From NCBI GenBank assembly GCA_964615905.1, contig CAZTUB010000001.1, forward strand, positions 186,001 through 250,000: 64,000 nt of DNA. Direction: 5' to 3'. Shown piece by piece: positions 7,505 to 15,516 of the stretch (position 1 is the stretch's first letter; every line of letters begins with the position of its first letter). The notes under the pieces were generated by a model. That model saw only the letters and a program-made list of their open reading frames with translations. It did no database searches and was not told where the DNA came from. The stretch comes from DATLMR01 sp964615905. Its GTDB lineage: Bacteria; Acidobacteriota; Blastocatellia; UBA7656. The position numbers and the translations under genes were made by a program.

Positions 7505-9412
7505 TCACTCGCCTTCGATCTCGGCAAGCTCGGCCCACCGTTCGAGGTCGCGGTCGAGGCTCGCGCGGAGCGACTCCAGCTCGTTATAAAGCGACTCGAC
7601 GCGGCTTGAGTTGCTTGCGTCACGCGCCATCTCCGACTCTATCTCGCCCTTGCGCGCCTCCCCCTCGGCTATTCGCGTCTCAAGCGATTCAAGCTCTCGC
7701 CGCTCGTTGAACGACAGCTTTCGCGGGCGCGCGGGCGGCTTCGTCTCCTGGGGCGGCGCGGGCGGTTTCGCGACTTCGGCGCTCGCCTGAACTGCCCGTG
7801 CTTCGGACTGCTCGCGCTCGCGCGCCTCAAGAAACGCGCTGTAGTTGCCGGGGTATTCTCGCACTCGCCCGTCGCCTTCGAACCTGAAAAGATGATCGAC
7901 GGTGCGGTCGAGAAAGTAGCGGTCGTGGCTGACTATTATCAAGCAGCCGCCGAAGCCGTCGAGATACTGTTCGAGCGTCTGGAGAGTCTGAATATCGAGA
8001 TCGTTCGTCACTTCGTCGAGCATCAAGACGTTTGGCGCTCCCATCAGCACGCGAAGCAGGTAGAGACGCCGCCGCTCGCCGCCGGACAGTCGCCCTACCT
8101 GCGCGTATTGAGTCGCCGAGGGAAACAGGAACTTCTCAAGCATCTGGCTCGCGGTGATGACCGTCCCGTCGGCGGTTTCGATCTGTTCGGCCGTCTCGCG
8201 TATGTAGTCGATCACGCGCTGGTCGTCGTCGAGCGCGCTGCCCTCCTGATCGTAATAACCGAGCGACACGGTCTGGCCCTTCTCGATTCTTCCGCTGTCA
8301 GGAGTGACGCGCCCGGCGATAATGTCGAGCAGCGTAGATTTGCCCGACCCGTTCGGGCCGATTATGCCTATGCGGTCGCCACGCTTGAGTTGATAGTTGA
8401 AGCCTTTGATGAGCGGGCGGCCGTCATAAGATTTCGAGACGTCGTGCATCTCAAGAATCTTTTTCCCCATTCGGCGCGAGGCGACAGTGATCTCAAGCTC
8501 GCGCTGCGGCTTTTCGCCGGGCTGCGCGATGAGGGCGTTCGCGCGGTCGACGCGCGCCTTCTGTTTGGTCGAGCGAGCTTTCGCGCCTCTCCTCAGCCAC
8601 GCCAGCTCCTGGCGAACCAGCGTCTTACGCCGCTGGTCTTCGTTCGCGCGGCGCTCGGCCTGCTCCTCTTTCTTTTCAAGATAGTAAGCGTAACTCCCGT
8701 TGAAGCTCTGAACCGCGCCACGGTCTATCTCAAGAATGCGGTTCGTGACACGGTCCAGGAAATAGCGGTCGTGCGTGACCAGGAGCAGCCCGCCCGTGTA
8801 TGCCCCAAGATAGGTTTCAAGCCACTCGATTGTATCGGCGTCGAGATGGTTGGTCGGCTCGTCGAGTATCAACAGGTCGGGTCGCGTGATGAGCGCGTGC
8901 GCCAAGGCCACGCGCTTTCGCTGCCCGCCGGAAAGAGTCTCCATACGCGCGCTGGTATCGGTGATGCCTAGCCGCGTGAGCACTGTCCGGGCATCTGTCT
9001 CAAGCTCCCACACGCCTTCGCGCTCAAGCCTGTGCGTCAGCTCCGTGACCCGGTTTAGCAACCTTTCGTCCGCGCCTCCCTGCGCCGCGAGGTTGTGACA
9101 GGCGGCCTCATAATCTTTGAGCAGCCGCATCTTTTCGCCCGCCGCGTCAAACACCGTGTCGAGGACGGTCACACTCGGATCAAACGGCGGGTTCTGCGCC
9201 AGGTAAGCAACCTTCGCGTTTGACGCCAGTACGACGCGCCCTGTGTCCGGCTGCTCATGCCCCGCGATTAGGCGAAGCAAGGTCGTCTTTCCAGAGCCGT
9301 TCGCCCCGATCACGCCGACCTTGTCCGCCTCATCAAGCCCAAAGGTCACCGTCTCGAAAAGCGGGCGGTAGCCGTAGTTCTTGCTGACATTCTCAAGTGA
9401 AAGTATGTTCAT
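7505..9412 (-). CDS. ABC-F family ATPase (Uup-like)
   Basis: A 635-residue soluble protein with two ABC ATPase domains. The first runs from MNILSLENVSKNYG with Walker A GANGSGKTT, signature LSGGQRKR and Walker B LLILDEPTNHLD. The second has GPNGSGKST, LSGGERRR and MLDEVTNDLD. Between them is the charged linker of ABC-F proteins (EEQAERRANEDQRRKTLVRQ), and the end is a charged coiled-coil (FNERRELESLETRIAEGEAR), as in Uup. It has no membrane segments, so it is not a transporter. ABC-F proteins act on ribosomes or in DNA transposition tolerance (Uup). The start at 9412 was chosen because sequence upstream of MNILSLENV is not conserved-looking. One Walker B reads DEVTND rather than DEPTNH. Confidence 0.9.
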   Translation of the reverse strand: MNILSLENVSKNYGYRPLFETVTFGLDEADKVGVIGANGSGKTTLLRLIAGHEQPDTGRVVLASNAKVAYLAQNPPFDPSVTVLDTVFDAAGEKMRLLKDYEAACHNLAAQGGADERLLNRVTELTHRLEREGVWELETDARTVLTRLGITDTSARMETLSGGQRKRVALAHALITRPDLLILDEPTNHLDADTIEWLETYLGAYTGGLLLVTHDRYFLDRVTNRILEIDRGAVQSFNGSYAYYLEKKEEQAERRANEDQRRKTLVRQELAWLRRGAKARSTKQKARVDRANALIAQPGEKPQRELEITVASRRMGKKILEMHDVSKSYDGRPLIKGFNYQLKRGDRIGIIGPNGSGKSTLLDIIAGRVTPDSGRIEKGQTVSLGYYDQEGSALDDDQRVIDYIRETAEQIETADGTVITASQMLEKFLFPSATQYAQVGRLSGGERRRLYLLRVLMGAPNVLMLDEVTNDLDIQTLQTLEQYLDGFGGCLIIVSHDRYFLDRTVDHLFRFEGDGRVREYPGNYSAFLEAREREQSEARAVQASAEVAKPPAPPQETKPPARPRKLSFNERRELESLETRIAEGEARKGEIESEMARDASNSSRVESLYNELESLRASLDRDLERWAELAEIEGE

Positions 9413-9496
9413 CGCCGTAAGAATTAGAGGATACAGGATTCGCGGTCGAGTAGGAAAACAGAGTAATGAGCAGAGCGCCCTCACACGTGCCCTATC

Positions 9497-9525
9497 TGGA
9501 CAGGCCGGACGCCAGACAGTATAAC
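9497..9525 (+). promoter_or_regulatory. Promoter giving a probably leaderless transcript
   Basis: TGGACA at 9497-9502 and TATAAC at 9520-9525 are separated by the optimal 17 nt. Transcription would begin at about 9532-9533, which is the ATG itself. No Shine-Dalgarno precedes the ATG, consistent with leaderless translation. Confidence 0.65.
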
Positions 9526-9532
9526 TTTTTCT

Positions 9533-12500
9533 ATGAAGATGCGGAGTTCATCGGCCCCCGTCGCGGTCTTAATCATCTCAATTCTTGCGCTAACCCTGGC
9601 GGGGCAGGCGCGGCAGACGGCTTCGGCAAATCGCGAGGAGGCGTACCGCGCAAACAACCTCGGCGTGGCCCTGCTTGAGCAGTTCAAGTACGCGGAGGCC
9701 GCCGAGCAATTTCGGCGCGCGCTGAAGCTCGACCCCGCGCTCGGCATCGCTCGCGTCAACCTCGGCATCGCTCTGTTCAACGTGCCTGACCCGGCGGCGG
9801 CTTTGCGCGAATCGACCGCAGCCGCGGCCGCGCTGCCCGGTGTTCCGCAGCCCCATTACATACTTGGGCTGATCGCCAAATCTCAAAACCGCGCGGCGGA
9901 TGCCATAGCCGCCTTCGAGCGAGTGCTTGCGTTCGATCCTGCGGACGCGGGCTCAGGCATAAACCTCGGCCAGCTTTACCTTCAGCAGCGCAAGTACCCG
10001 GAAGCCATAGCCCTGTTTCGCAAGGCGCTCGCGCATGAGCCCTACAACGTCACGGCCACTTATAACCTCGCCATAGCGCTCACGCGCGGCGGGCAACGGG
10101 AGGAAGGCGCGCGCGTCATGAGGCAGTTTCAAACTTTGCGCGAAGCCGGTTACGGCACGACCATCGGCCAGAACTATCTTGAGCAAGGCAGATACGCGGA
10201 GGCCATCTCGTCGACAGGAGCCGAAGCGGGGCTCGTTGAAACCGCGACGCCCGACGTGAAGTTTTCCGACGCCACCGCAACCGCGCTGTCTACCCCCGCA
10301 TCAAGCGCAGCCTCGCCGGACGCGCCCGCGAAGACCGCCTCGGCGCTCGGTCGCACTTTCAAAGACGGAGAGTTTACAGATGAAGCGAAACGGCAATTGA
10401 TTGCGAGCCTCGCGGGAGGCGTCACGCTCTTCGATTTCGACTCGGACGGCGACCTCGATCTGTTTGAAGTCACACCCTCGGCTCAAAGACTTTTCAGGAA
10501 TGACGGCGGCAAGCTCGTAGATGTTACAAACCAGTCGGGGCTTTCAAACCCAAAACCCGGCAGCACAGCCGTAGCCTCGGTCGCGGGCGATTATGATAAC
10601 GACAACCGCGCAGACCTGTTCGTGCTGCGCTACGGGCAGAGCGCGCTCTACCGAAACGAAGGCGGCGGAAAGTTCTCTGACGTTACGGCGACAGCCGGGC
10701 TTCCCGCATACACACACCTTGCGCTCTCTGCAGCCTTCATTGACGCGGATCACGACGGCGACCTCGACATTTTTATACCGGGCTTTGCGGACCTTTCAAA
10801 GACGCCCACAGGCGACGTGACCTTCCCCGGCAGCTTTGCCAGAGCGCCGAACCTGCTTCTGAGAAATAACGGCGACGGCAAGTTCACGGACCTGTCGACC
10901 GCGTCACGGCTTTCGACTCCGACCGGGCACGCGGTCGCGGTCGTGCCGACCGATTATGACAACCGCCGCGATATAGACATTGTGACCGTCAACTACGGCG
11001 AAGCGCCCGCACTCTTTAGCAACCTGCGCGACGGCACCTTCCGCAACATCGCTTCCGAAGCAGGGTTGGCGGCCAGGGGGATGTTTACCGCAGCCGCCGC
11101 GGCCGACGTCAACAAAGACGATTTCACAGACTTCTTTTTCGGGGACGCAAATGGGGCGGGAACCTTTTTCATAAGCGACGGCAAGGGGCGCTTCACCGCG
11201 CAACCCGCGCCCGCTGGATCGACAGGCGCGCGGGCCGCGCAGTTTCTCGATTATGACAACGACGGGCTGCTCGATCTTTTCATGCTCACCGAAGCCGGAG
11301 CGCGCGTCTTTCGCAATCTCGGCAACCGCTGGGAGGACGTAACAGACAGGGCCGCGCCCGCACCTCTTTTCGTAGCCGGTCGCGCGATGGCGTCGGGCGA
11401 TATTGACGGCGACGGCGATACCGACCTGATTGCAACGAGCGAGTCGGGCGGGCTGAAGCTCGCGCGAAACGAAGGCGGCAATCGAAACAACTCTGTGCGC
11501 GTTACGCTTTCCGGCAAGGTCAGCAACCGCAGCGGCGTAGGCGCGAAAGTAGAGGCTCGCGCGGGGAGCTTGAAGCAAAAGCTCGAAACCTATGCGTCCG
11601 CGCCCGCGCCCGCGCCCTCGGACGTTTTGTTCGGGCTCGGCAAGCGCGCGGGCGTAGACGCTGTGCGAGTCCTGTGGCCCGCGGGCATCGTCCAGGCCGA
11701 GACTGAAATACCGCGACCCGATGGATCGAAAACGGCCTCGCGCATCACCGTTACAGAGATTGATCGCAAGCCTTCGTCGTGCCCATACCTTTATGCGTGG
11801 AACGGCGAGCGGTTCGAGTTCATAACGGACTTTCTTGGCGGCGGCGAGATGGGCTACTGGCTCGCGCCCGGCGTAAGAAACTATCCCGATCCTGACGAGT
11901 ACGTGCGAATCGGCGGCGGCAGGCTTCGCCCGCGCGATGGGCGCTACGAGCTTCGCGTCACAAACGAGCTTGAAGAGGTGCTCTACCTGGATCGCCTGCA
12001 ACTTATCGCAGTCGCGCACCCTGAGGGCACTGAGGTCTACCCGAACGAAGGCATGAAGGGCTCGCCGCGCGCTCCGTTCAAGCTCTACTCGACGCGCGAC
12101 GCGCGACCCCCGCGCGCGGCCTTTGACGATCAAGGACGGGACATGCTCTCCAAAATCGCAGAGATGGACCGCAATTACGCCGACGGGTTCGAGCTTCACA
12201 AGATTCGCGGCTACGCAAAAGAGCACGCGCTGACGCTCGACCTGGGCGAAGCGGCGCGAGAGCAGACGCTTTTGCTGCTGACGGGCTGGACCGATTACGC
12301 CTTTTCGAGCGACAACGTAGCCGCTCATCAGGCAGGGCTTCACCTCAAACCGCCCGCGCTCCAGGTGAAAGACCGGACAGGCCAGTGGAAGACCGTTATT
12401 GATGACATAGGCATCCCCGTTGGCCGCCCGCAGACAGTCGTCGTAGATCTGACAAACAAGTTTCCGACTCCGAATAGAGAAGTCCGCATACTTACCAGTA

Positions 12501-13084
12501 TGCGAATCTACTGGGACCAGATTCTTGTCGACACCGCAGGCGACGCTTCAAAGATTGAGATGCATAGGATGGACGCCGCGAGCGCGGATTTGAGATGGCG
12601 TGGCTTCTCGGCCGAAGTCACGCCCGACGGGCGCGAGCCGTTCGAGTACGATTACAGCCGAGTCTGTTTCACGTCGCCGTGGAAAGTGATGCCGGGCCGC
12701 TACACGCGCGAAGGCGATGTGCGAGAACTGCTCCGCCGCGCGGACGATATGTTTGTGATCTCAAAACCGGGCGACGAGATCGCGCTCGCGTTCGACGCGA
12801 CGGCGTTGCCACGCCTTGGCGCGGGGTGGAAATATACCTTCTTGCTCTACTCGGACGGGTTCAGCAAAGAGATGGACATAAACTCCGCGAGCCCCGACGC
12901 GGTCTTGCCTCTGCCTTTCCACGCGATGAAAAGCTACCCGTACGCGGCGACGGAAAGCTACCCGCAGACGAGCGCGCATCGCGCTTACATTGAGCGGTAC
13001 AACACGCGAGTAGTGGCCTCGCCCGTCCCGCCCATCGAGACGGACATTTTTCACCGAGCCGGTTCTGAGGGCGATAAGAGATAG
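9533..13084 (+). CDS. Giant exported TPR / FG-GAP / ASPIC-UnbV protein
   Basis: An 1183-residue exported protein. The signal peptide is within residues 1-32. TPR repeats cover about 36-225 (NLGVALLEQFKYAEAAEQF and similar). FG-GAP/VCBS beta-propeller repeats span about 290-640, with Ca-binding loops such as DFDSDGDLDLFE, DADHDGDLDIF and DIDGDGDTDLI. An ASPIC/UnbV domain is at about 649-723 (NNSVRVTLSGKVSNRSGVGA onward, to VLFGLGKRAGVDAV). The last 435 residues form a beta-rich domain starting SSCPYLYAWNGERFEFITDF, which is also found in the protein at 23285-26746. These proteins are extracytoplasmic and probably bind other proteins or glycans. No catalytic residue is obvious. A second ATG two codons in (9539) is a possible start. 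Confidence 0.85.
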   Translation: MKMRSSSAPVAVLIISILALTLAGQARQTASANREEAYRANNLGVALLEQFKYAEAAEQFRRALKLDPALGIARVNLGIALFNVPDPAAALRESTAAAAALPGVPQPHYILGLIAKSQNRAADAIAAFERVLAFDPADAGSGINLGQLYLQQRKYPEAIALFRKALAHEPYNVTATYNLAIALTRGGQREEGARVMRQFQTLREAGYGTTIGQNYLEQGRYAEAISSTGAEAGLVETATPDVKFSDATATALSTPASSAASPDAPAKTASALGRTFKDGEFTDEAKRQLIASLAGGVTLFDFDSDGDLDLFEVTPSAQRLFRNDGGKLVDVTNQSGLSNPKPGSTAVASVAGDYDNDNRADLFVLRYGQSALYRNEGGGKFSDVTATAGLPAYTHLALSAAFIDADHDGDLDIFIPGFADLSKTPTGDVTFPGSFARAPNLLLRNNGDGKFTDLSTASRLSTPTGHAVAVVPTDYDNRRDIDIVTVNYGEAPALFSNLRDGTFRNIASEAGLAARGMFTAAAAADVNKDDFTDFFFGDANGAGTFFISDGKGRFTAQPAPAGSTGARAAQFLDYDNDGLLDLFMLTEAGARVFRNLGNRWEDVTDRAAPAPLFVAGRAMASGDIDGDGDTDLIATSESGGLKLARNEGGNRNNSVRVTLSGKVSNRSGVGAKVEARAGSLKQKLETYASAPAPAPSDVLFGLGKRAGVDAVRVLWPAGIVQAETEIPRPDGSKTASRITVTEIDRKPSSCPYLYAWNGERFEFITDFLGGGEMGYWLAPGVRNYPDPDEYVRIGGGRLRPRDGRYELRVTNELEEVLYLDRLQLIAVAHPEGTEVYPNEGMKGSPRAPFKLYSTRDARPPRAAFDDQGRDMLSKIAEMDRNYADGFELHKIRGYAKEHALTLDLGEAAREQTLLLLTGWTDYAFSSDNVAAHQAGLHLKPPALQVKDRTGQWKTVIDDIGIPVGRPQTVVVDLTNKFPTPNREVRILTSMRIYWDQILVDTAGDASKIEMHRMDAASADLRWRGFSAEVTPDGREPFEYDYSRVCFTSPWKVMPGRYTREGDVRELLRRADDMFVISKPGDEIALAFDATALPRLGAGWKYTFLLYSDGFSKEMDINSASPDAVLPLPFHAMKSYPYAATESYPQTSAHRAYIERYNTRVVASPVPPIETDIFHRAGSEGDKR

Positions 13085-13097
13085 CCAGAGTAGAAAG

Positions 13098-14132
13098 GTG
13101 GCCGAGGAAGTTATGGAACATATCAGGTATTCTGTGGCCGCGTGCCAGACAGACTTTCCAAATCCGATTGACCGCAGCCAGATGCGACGAAACACCGCGC
13201 GATGCCTGGAGATGATAGACTCGGCGGTCGCAGGCAGCGCGCCTTTTCTGCCCGTAAGGCTTCTGGTCTTTCCTGAGTTTGCGCACTCGGCCCCAGTCTT
13301 TGCGACGGTCGCTGAGTTGATCGACAAGCTCGCCGTCTCTATCCCGAACGAGCACACGGAACGGATAGAGCAGAAGGCGCGCGAGCATCAGGTCTATATC
13401 CAGACCGGGTCGATGATTGAGGTCGATGCGCGGTGGCCGGGCGTCGTCTTTAACACGACCTGCCTCATCGGCCCCGAAGGGATGCTCTACAAATACCGCA
13501 AGGTGAACACGTGGATTCCGTACGAAGTCCACGCGAGCCCGCATGACCTCGAAGGCTACGACGAGCCGCTCTTTCCCGTCGCGGACACTCCCATCGGGCG
13601 CATAGGCGCGGCCACCTGTTATGACTGGCTCTTCCCCGAAGCGATAAGACAGCTTGCCGCGAACGGGGCCGAAATCTTGATACGGGTTTCGGCTTACATG
13701 GACCCGTGGGGCGCGACAGAGCCTATGGATTGGTGGACGGTCGTGAATCGCTGCCGCGCTATAGAAAACATCGGCTACGTGGTGGCGGCAAACCAGGGCG
13801 CGAGCTTGAAGCTTTACCCGCCGTACTCGTGGCCGGGCGGCAGCCAGGTAGTCGATTACGACGGGCGGCTGCTGGCGCAGGCGTCGCCCGGACCGGGCGA
13901 GCGCATAGTCGTAGCGCCCATCGACATATCGGCCCTTCGACACGAACGCGCCACGAGGCGCGGTCATCACATGCTTGCGCACCTGCGCACGGAAGCCTAC
14001 ACGGTCTACTCAGGTCACGTCTATCCGCCCGCTGTCGAAGGCGACAAGGGGCCGACGGCTCATTCTTACGAGCGCAACAACGACTTGATCGACGAGGCGA
14101 AGCGCAGGCTGGTTGATTCAAACAGGGATTAG
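13098..14132 (+). CDS. Carbon-nitrogen hydrolase (nitrilase superfamily)
   Basis: A 344-residue cytoplasmic hydrolase. The nitrilase catalytic triad is visible as Glu60 (VFPEFAHS), Lys135 (YKYRKVNTW) and Cys174 (AATCYDWLFPE). A supporting Glu lies in NRCRAIENIGYVVAANQG. The family hydrolyses nitriles, amides or carbamoyl compounds, and the exact substrate is unclear. The overall layout is closer to aliphatic amidases and formamidases than to plant-type nitrilases. The start could be GTG 13098 or ATG 13113 (MEHIRYSVAACQ). A GAGGAAG lies too close to the latter to be decisive. It follows the TPR/FG-GAP gene by 13 nt and precedes pfp by 60 nt. Confidence 0.85.
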   Translation: MAEEVMEHIRYSVAACQTDFPNPIDRSQMRRNTARCLEMIDSAVAGSAPFLPVRLLVFPEFAHSAPVFATVAELIDKLAVSIPNEHTERIEQKAREHQVYIQTGSMIEVDARWPGVVFNTTCLIGPEGMLYKYRKVNTWIPYEVHASPHDLEGYDEPLFPVADTPIGRIGAATCYDWLFPEAIRQLAANGAEILIRVSAYMDPWGATEPMDWWTVVNRCRAIENIGYVVAANQGASLKLYPPYSWPGGSQVVDYDGRLLAQASPGPGERIVVAPIDISALRHERATRRGHHMLAHLRTEAYTVYSGHVYPPAVEGDKGPTAHSYERNNDLIDEAKRRLVDSNRD

Positions 14133-14192
14133 CCATTAACTTACCAGTGAGGCCGGGCGAGCATACCGGGAGCGGAAACAAGGGGGCAGGAA

Positions 14193-15365
14193 GTGACAAA
14201 GACTATAGGCGTTTTGACGGGCGGCGGCGATGTTCCGGGGCTCAACCCCTGCATCAAGGAGGTCGTTTACAGGGCCGTTGACGACGGCTTCAAGATCGTA
14301 GGCATTCGCGGCGGCTGGGCGGGACTTTTGAACTTCAACCCGAATGACCCTTCGAGCTTTGATAAAAACTTTGTCGCGCTCGATAAGAAATTCGTACGCA
14401 CGATAGACCGGACAGGGGGGACCGTCCTGCACACGAGCCGCACAAACCCCGGCAAGGTACGGCTTGCCGACACGCCGGAATTCTTGCGCGACCCCCACCA
14501 CCGGCAGGCAGAGGAGGAAGACAACCGCCCGCGCGATTTCACCCCGCACGTGCTCAACAACCTTGAGCGCCTCGGCATGGAGATGCTGATCCCGATTGGC
14601 GGCGACGACACGCTCAGCTACGGCGAGCGTCTGCACCGCGAAGGCGTCAAGGTCATCGCCATACCAAAGACGATGGACAACGACGTTTACGGGACCGATT
14701 ACTGCATAGGCTTTTCTACGGCCGTGACGCGCAGCGTACAGCTCATCCACCAGCTTCGAACGAGCACAGGCTCGCACGAGCGCATAGCGGTCATCGAGCT
14801 GTTCGGGCGCAATTCGGGCGAGACAAGCCTTATCAGCTCATACCTCGCGGGCGTAGACCGCGCGCTGATCTCGGAAGTGCCGTTCGATCCCGAAAGGCTC
14901 GCCGAGCTTGTCATGCAGGACAAGCGCGCGAACCCTAGCAACTACGCGATGGTGACGATCAGCGAAGGCGCGCACATGGTCGGCGGCAAGGTTGTCGAAT
15001 ACGGCGAGGCAGATGCCTACGGCCACCGCAAGCTCGGCGGGATAGGCCTGATCGCGGGCGAGGCGTTAAAAAAACTGACGGGCGAAAACATCGTCTACCA
15101 GCAGCTCGGCTACCTTATGCGGTCGGGCGCGCCCGATGCTTTGGATTTGATGGTTTCGGTAAACTACGCACACATGGCTATGGACCTGACGCGCGAGGGC
15201 GTGTCGGGTAGAATGTGCGCGCTGCGCGACGGTAGCTACACACACGTCCCGATCAGCACTATCACCACGGGGTTGAAACGAGTCGACGTAGACGAGCTTT
15301 ACGACGCCAGGCAGTACAGGCCCAAAGTCCGGCACGTTCTGGGAAAACCGATGTTCCTTTACTAG
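14193..15365 (+). CDS. pfp: 6-phosphofructokinase, pyrophosphate-dependent type
   Basis: A 390-residue glycolytic enzyme that converts fructose 6-phosphate to fructose 1,6-bisphosphate. GTGGGDVPGLN-type and GGDDT (136-140) motifs are present. The second Asp of GGDD and the Lys in PKTMDND (158-164) are the two residues that distinguish PPi-dependent enzymes from ATP-dependent ones (GGDGS, PGTIDND). PPi, not ATP, is therefore the predicted phosphoryl donor, and the reaction is reversible. Asp162 is the catalytic base. The start is GTG with AAGGGGGCAGG upstream. TAG ends it at 15363-15365. It is third in the 9533-15365 set. Confidence 0.9.
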   Translation: MTKTIGVLTGGGDVPGLNPCIKEVVYRAVDDGFKIVGIRGGWAGLLNFNPNDPSSFDKNFVALDKKFVRTIDRTGGTVLHTSRTNPGKVRLADTPEFLRDPHHRQAEEEDNRPRDFTPHVLNNLERLGMEMLIPIGGDDTLSYGERLHREGVKVIAIPKTMDNDVYGTDYCIGFSTAVTRSVQLIHQLRTSTGSHERIAVIELFGRNSGETSLISSYLAGVDRALISEVPFDPERLAELVMQDKRANPSNYAMVTISEGAHMVGGKVVEYGEADAYGHRKLGGIGLIAGEALKKLTGENIVYQQLGYLMRSGAPDALDLMVSVNYAHMAMDLTREGVSGRMCALRDGSYTHVPISTITTGLKRVDVDELYDARQYRPKVRHVLGKPMFLY

Positions 15366-15426
15366 GTCAGCCGGATTCTCAAGAGTGGGGCGGTAAGGCG
15401 CGTTCGACCTCTTGACTATCCGCTGT

Positions 15427-15455
15427 TTGCGACACTTCTATCCCGCCTGTATAAT
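15427..15455 (+). promoter_or_regulatory. Sigma-70 type promoter of the Oar-like receptor
   Basis: TTGCGA at 15427-15432 and a consensus TATAAT at 15450-15455 are separated by exactly 17 nt. The start site is predicted near 15462, leaving a 55-nt leader before the ATG at 15517. Confidence 0.8.
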
Positions 15456-15516
15456 TCCGCGACTTTTGACCGGGTGGTTCAATCCGTGCCTATCGAAAAA
15501 GCGAGGTGATCCGGGA

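Noticed and set aside
10904..12343. 479-codon minus-strand open frame inside the 9533-13084 gene
   Set aside because: It is in a shadow frame of a well-supported protein and has no recognisable domain.
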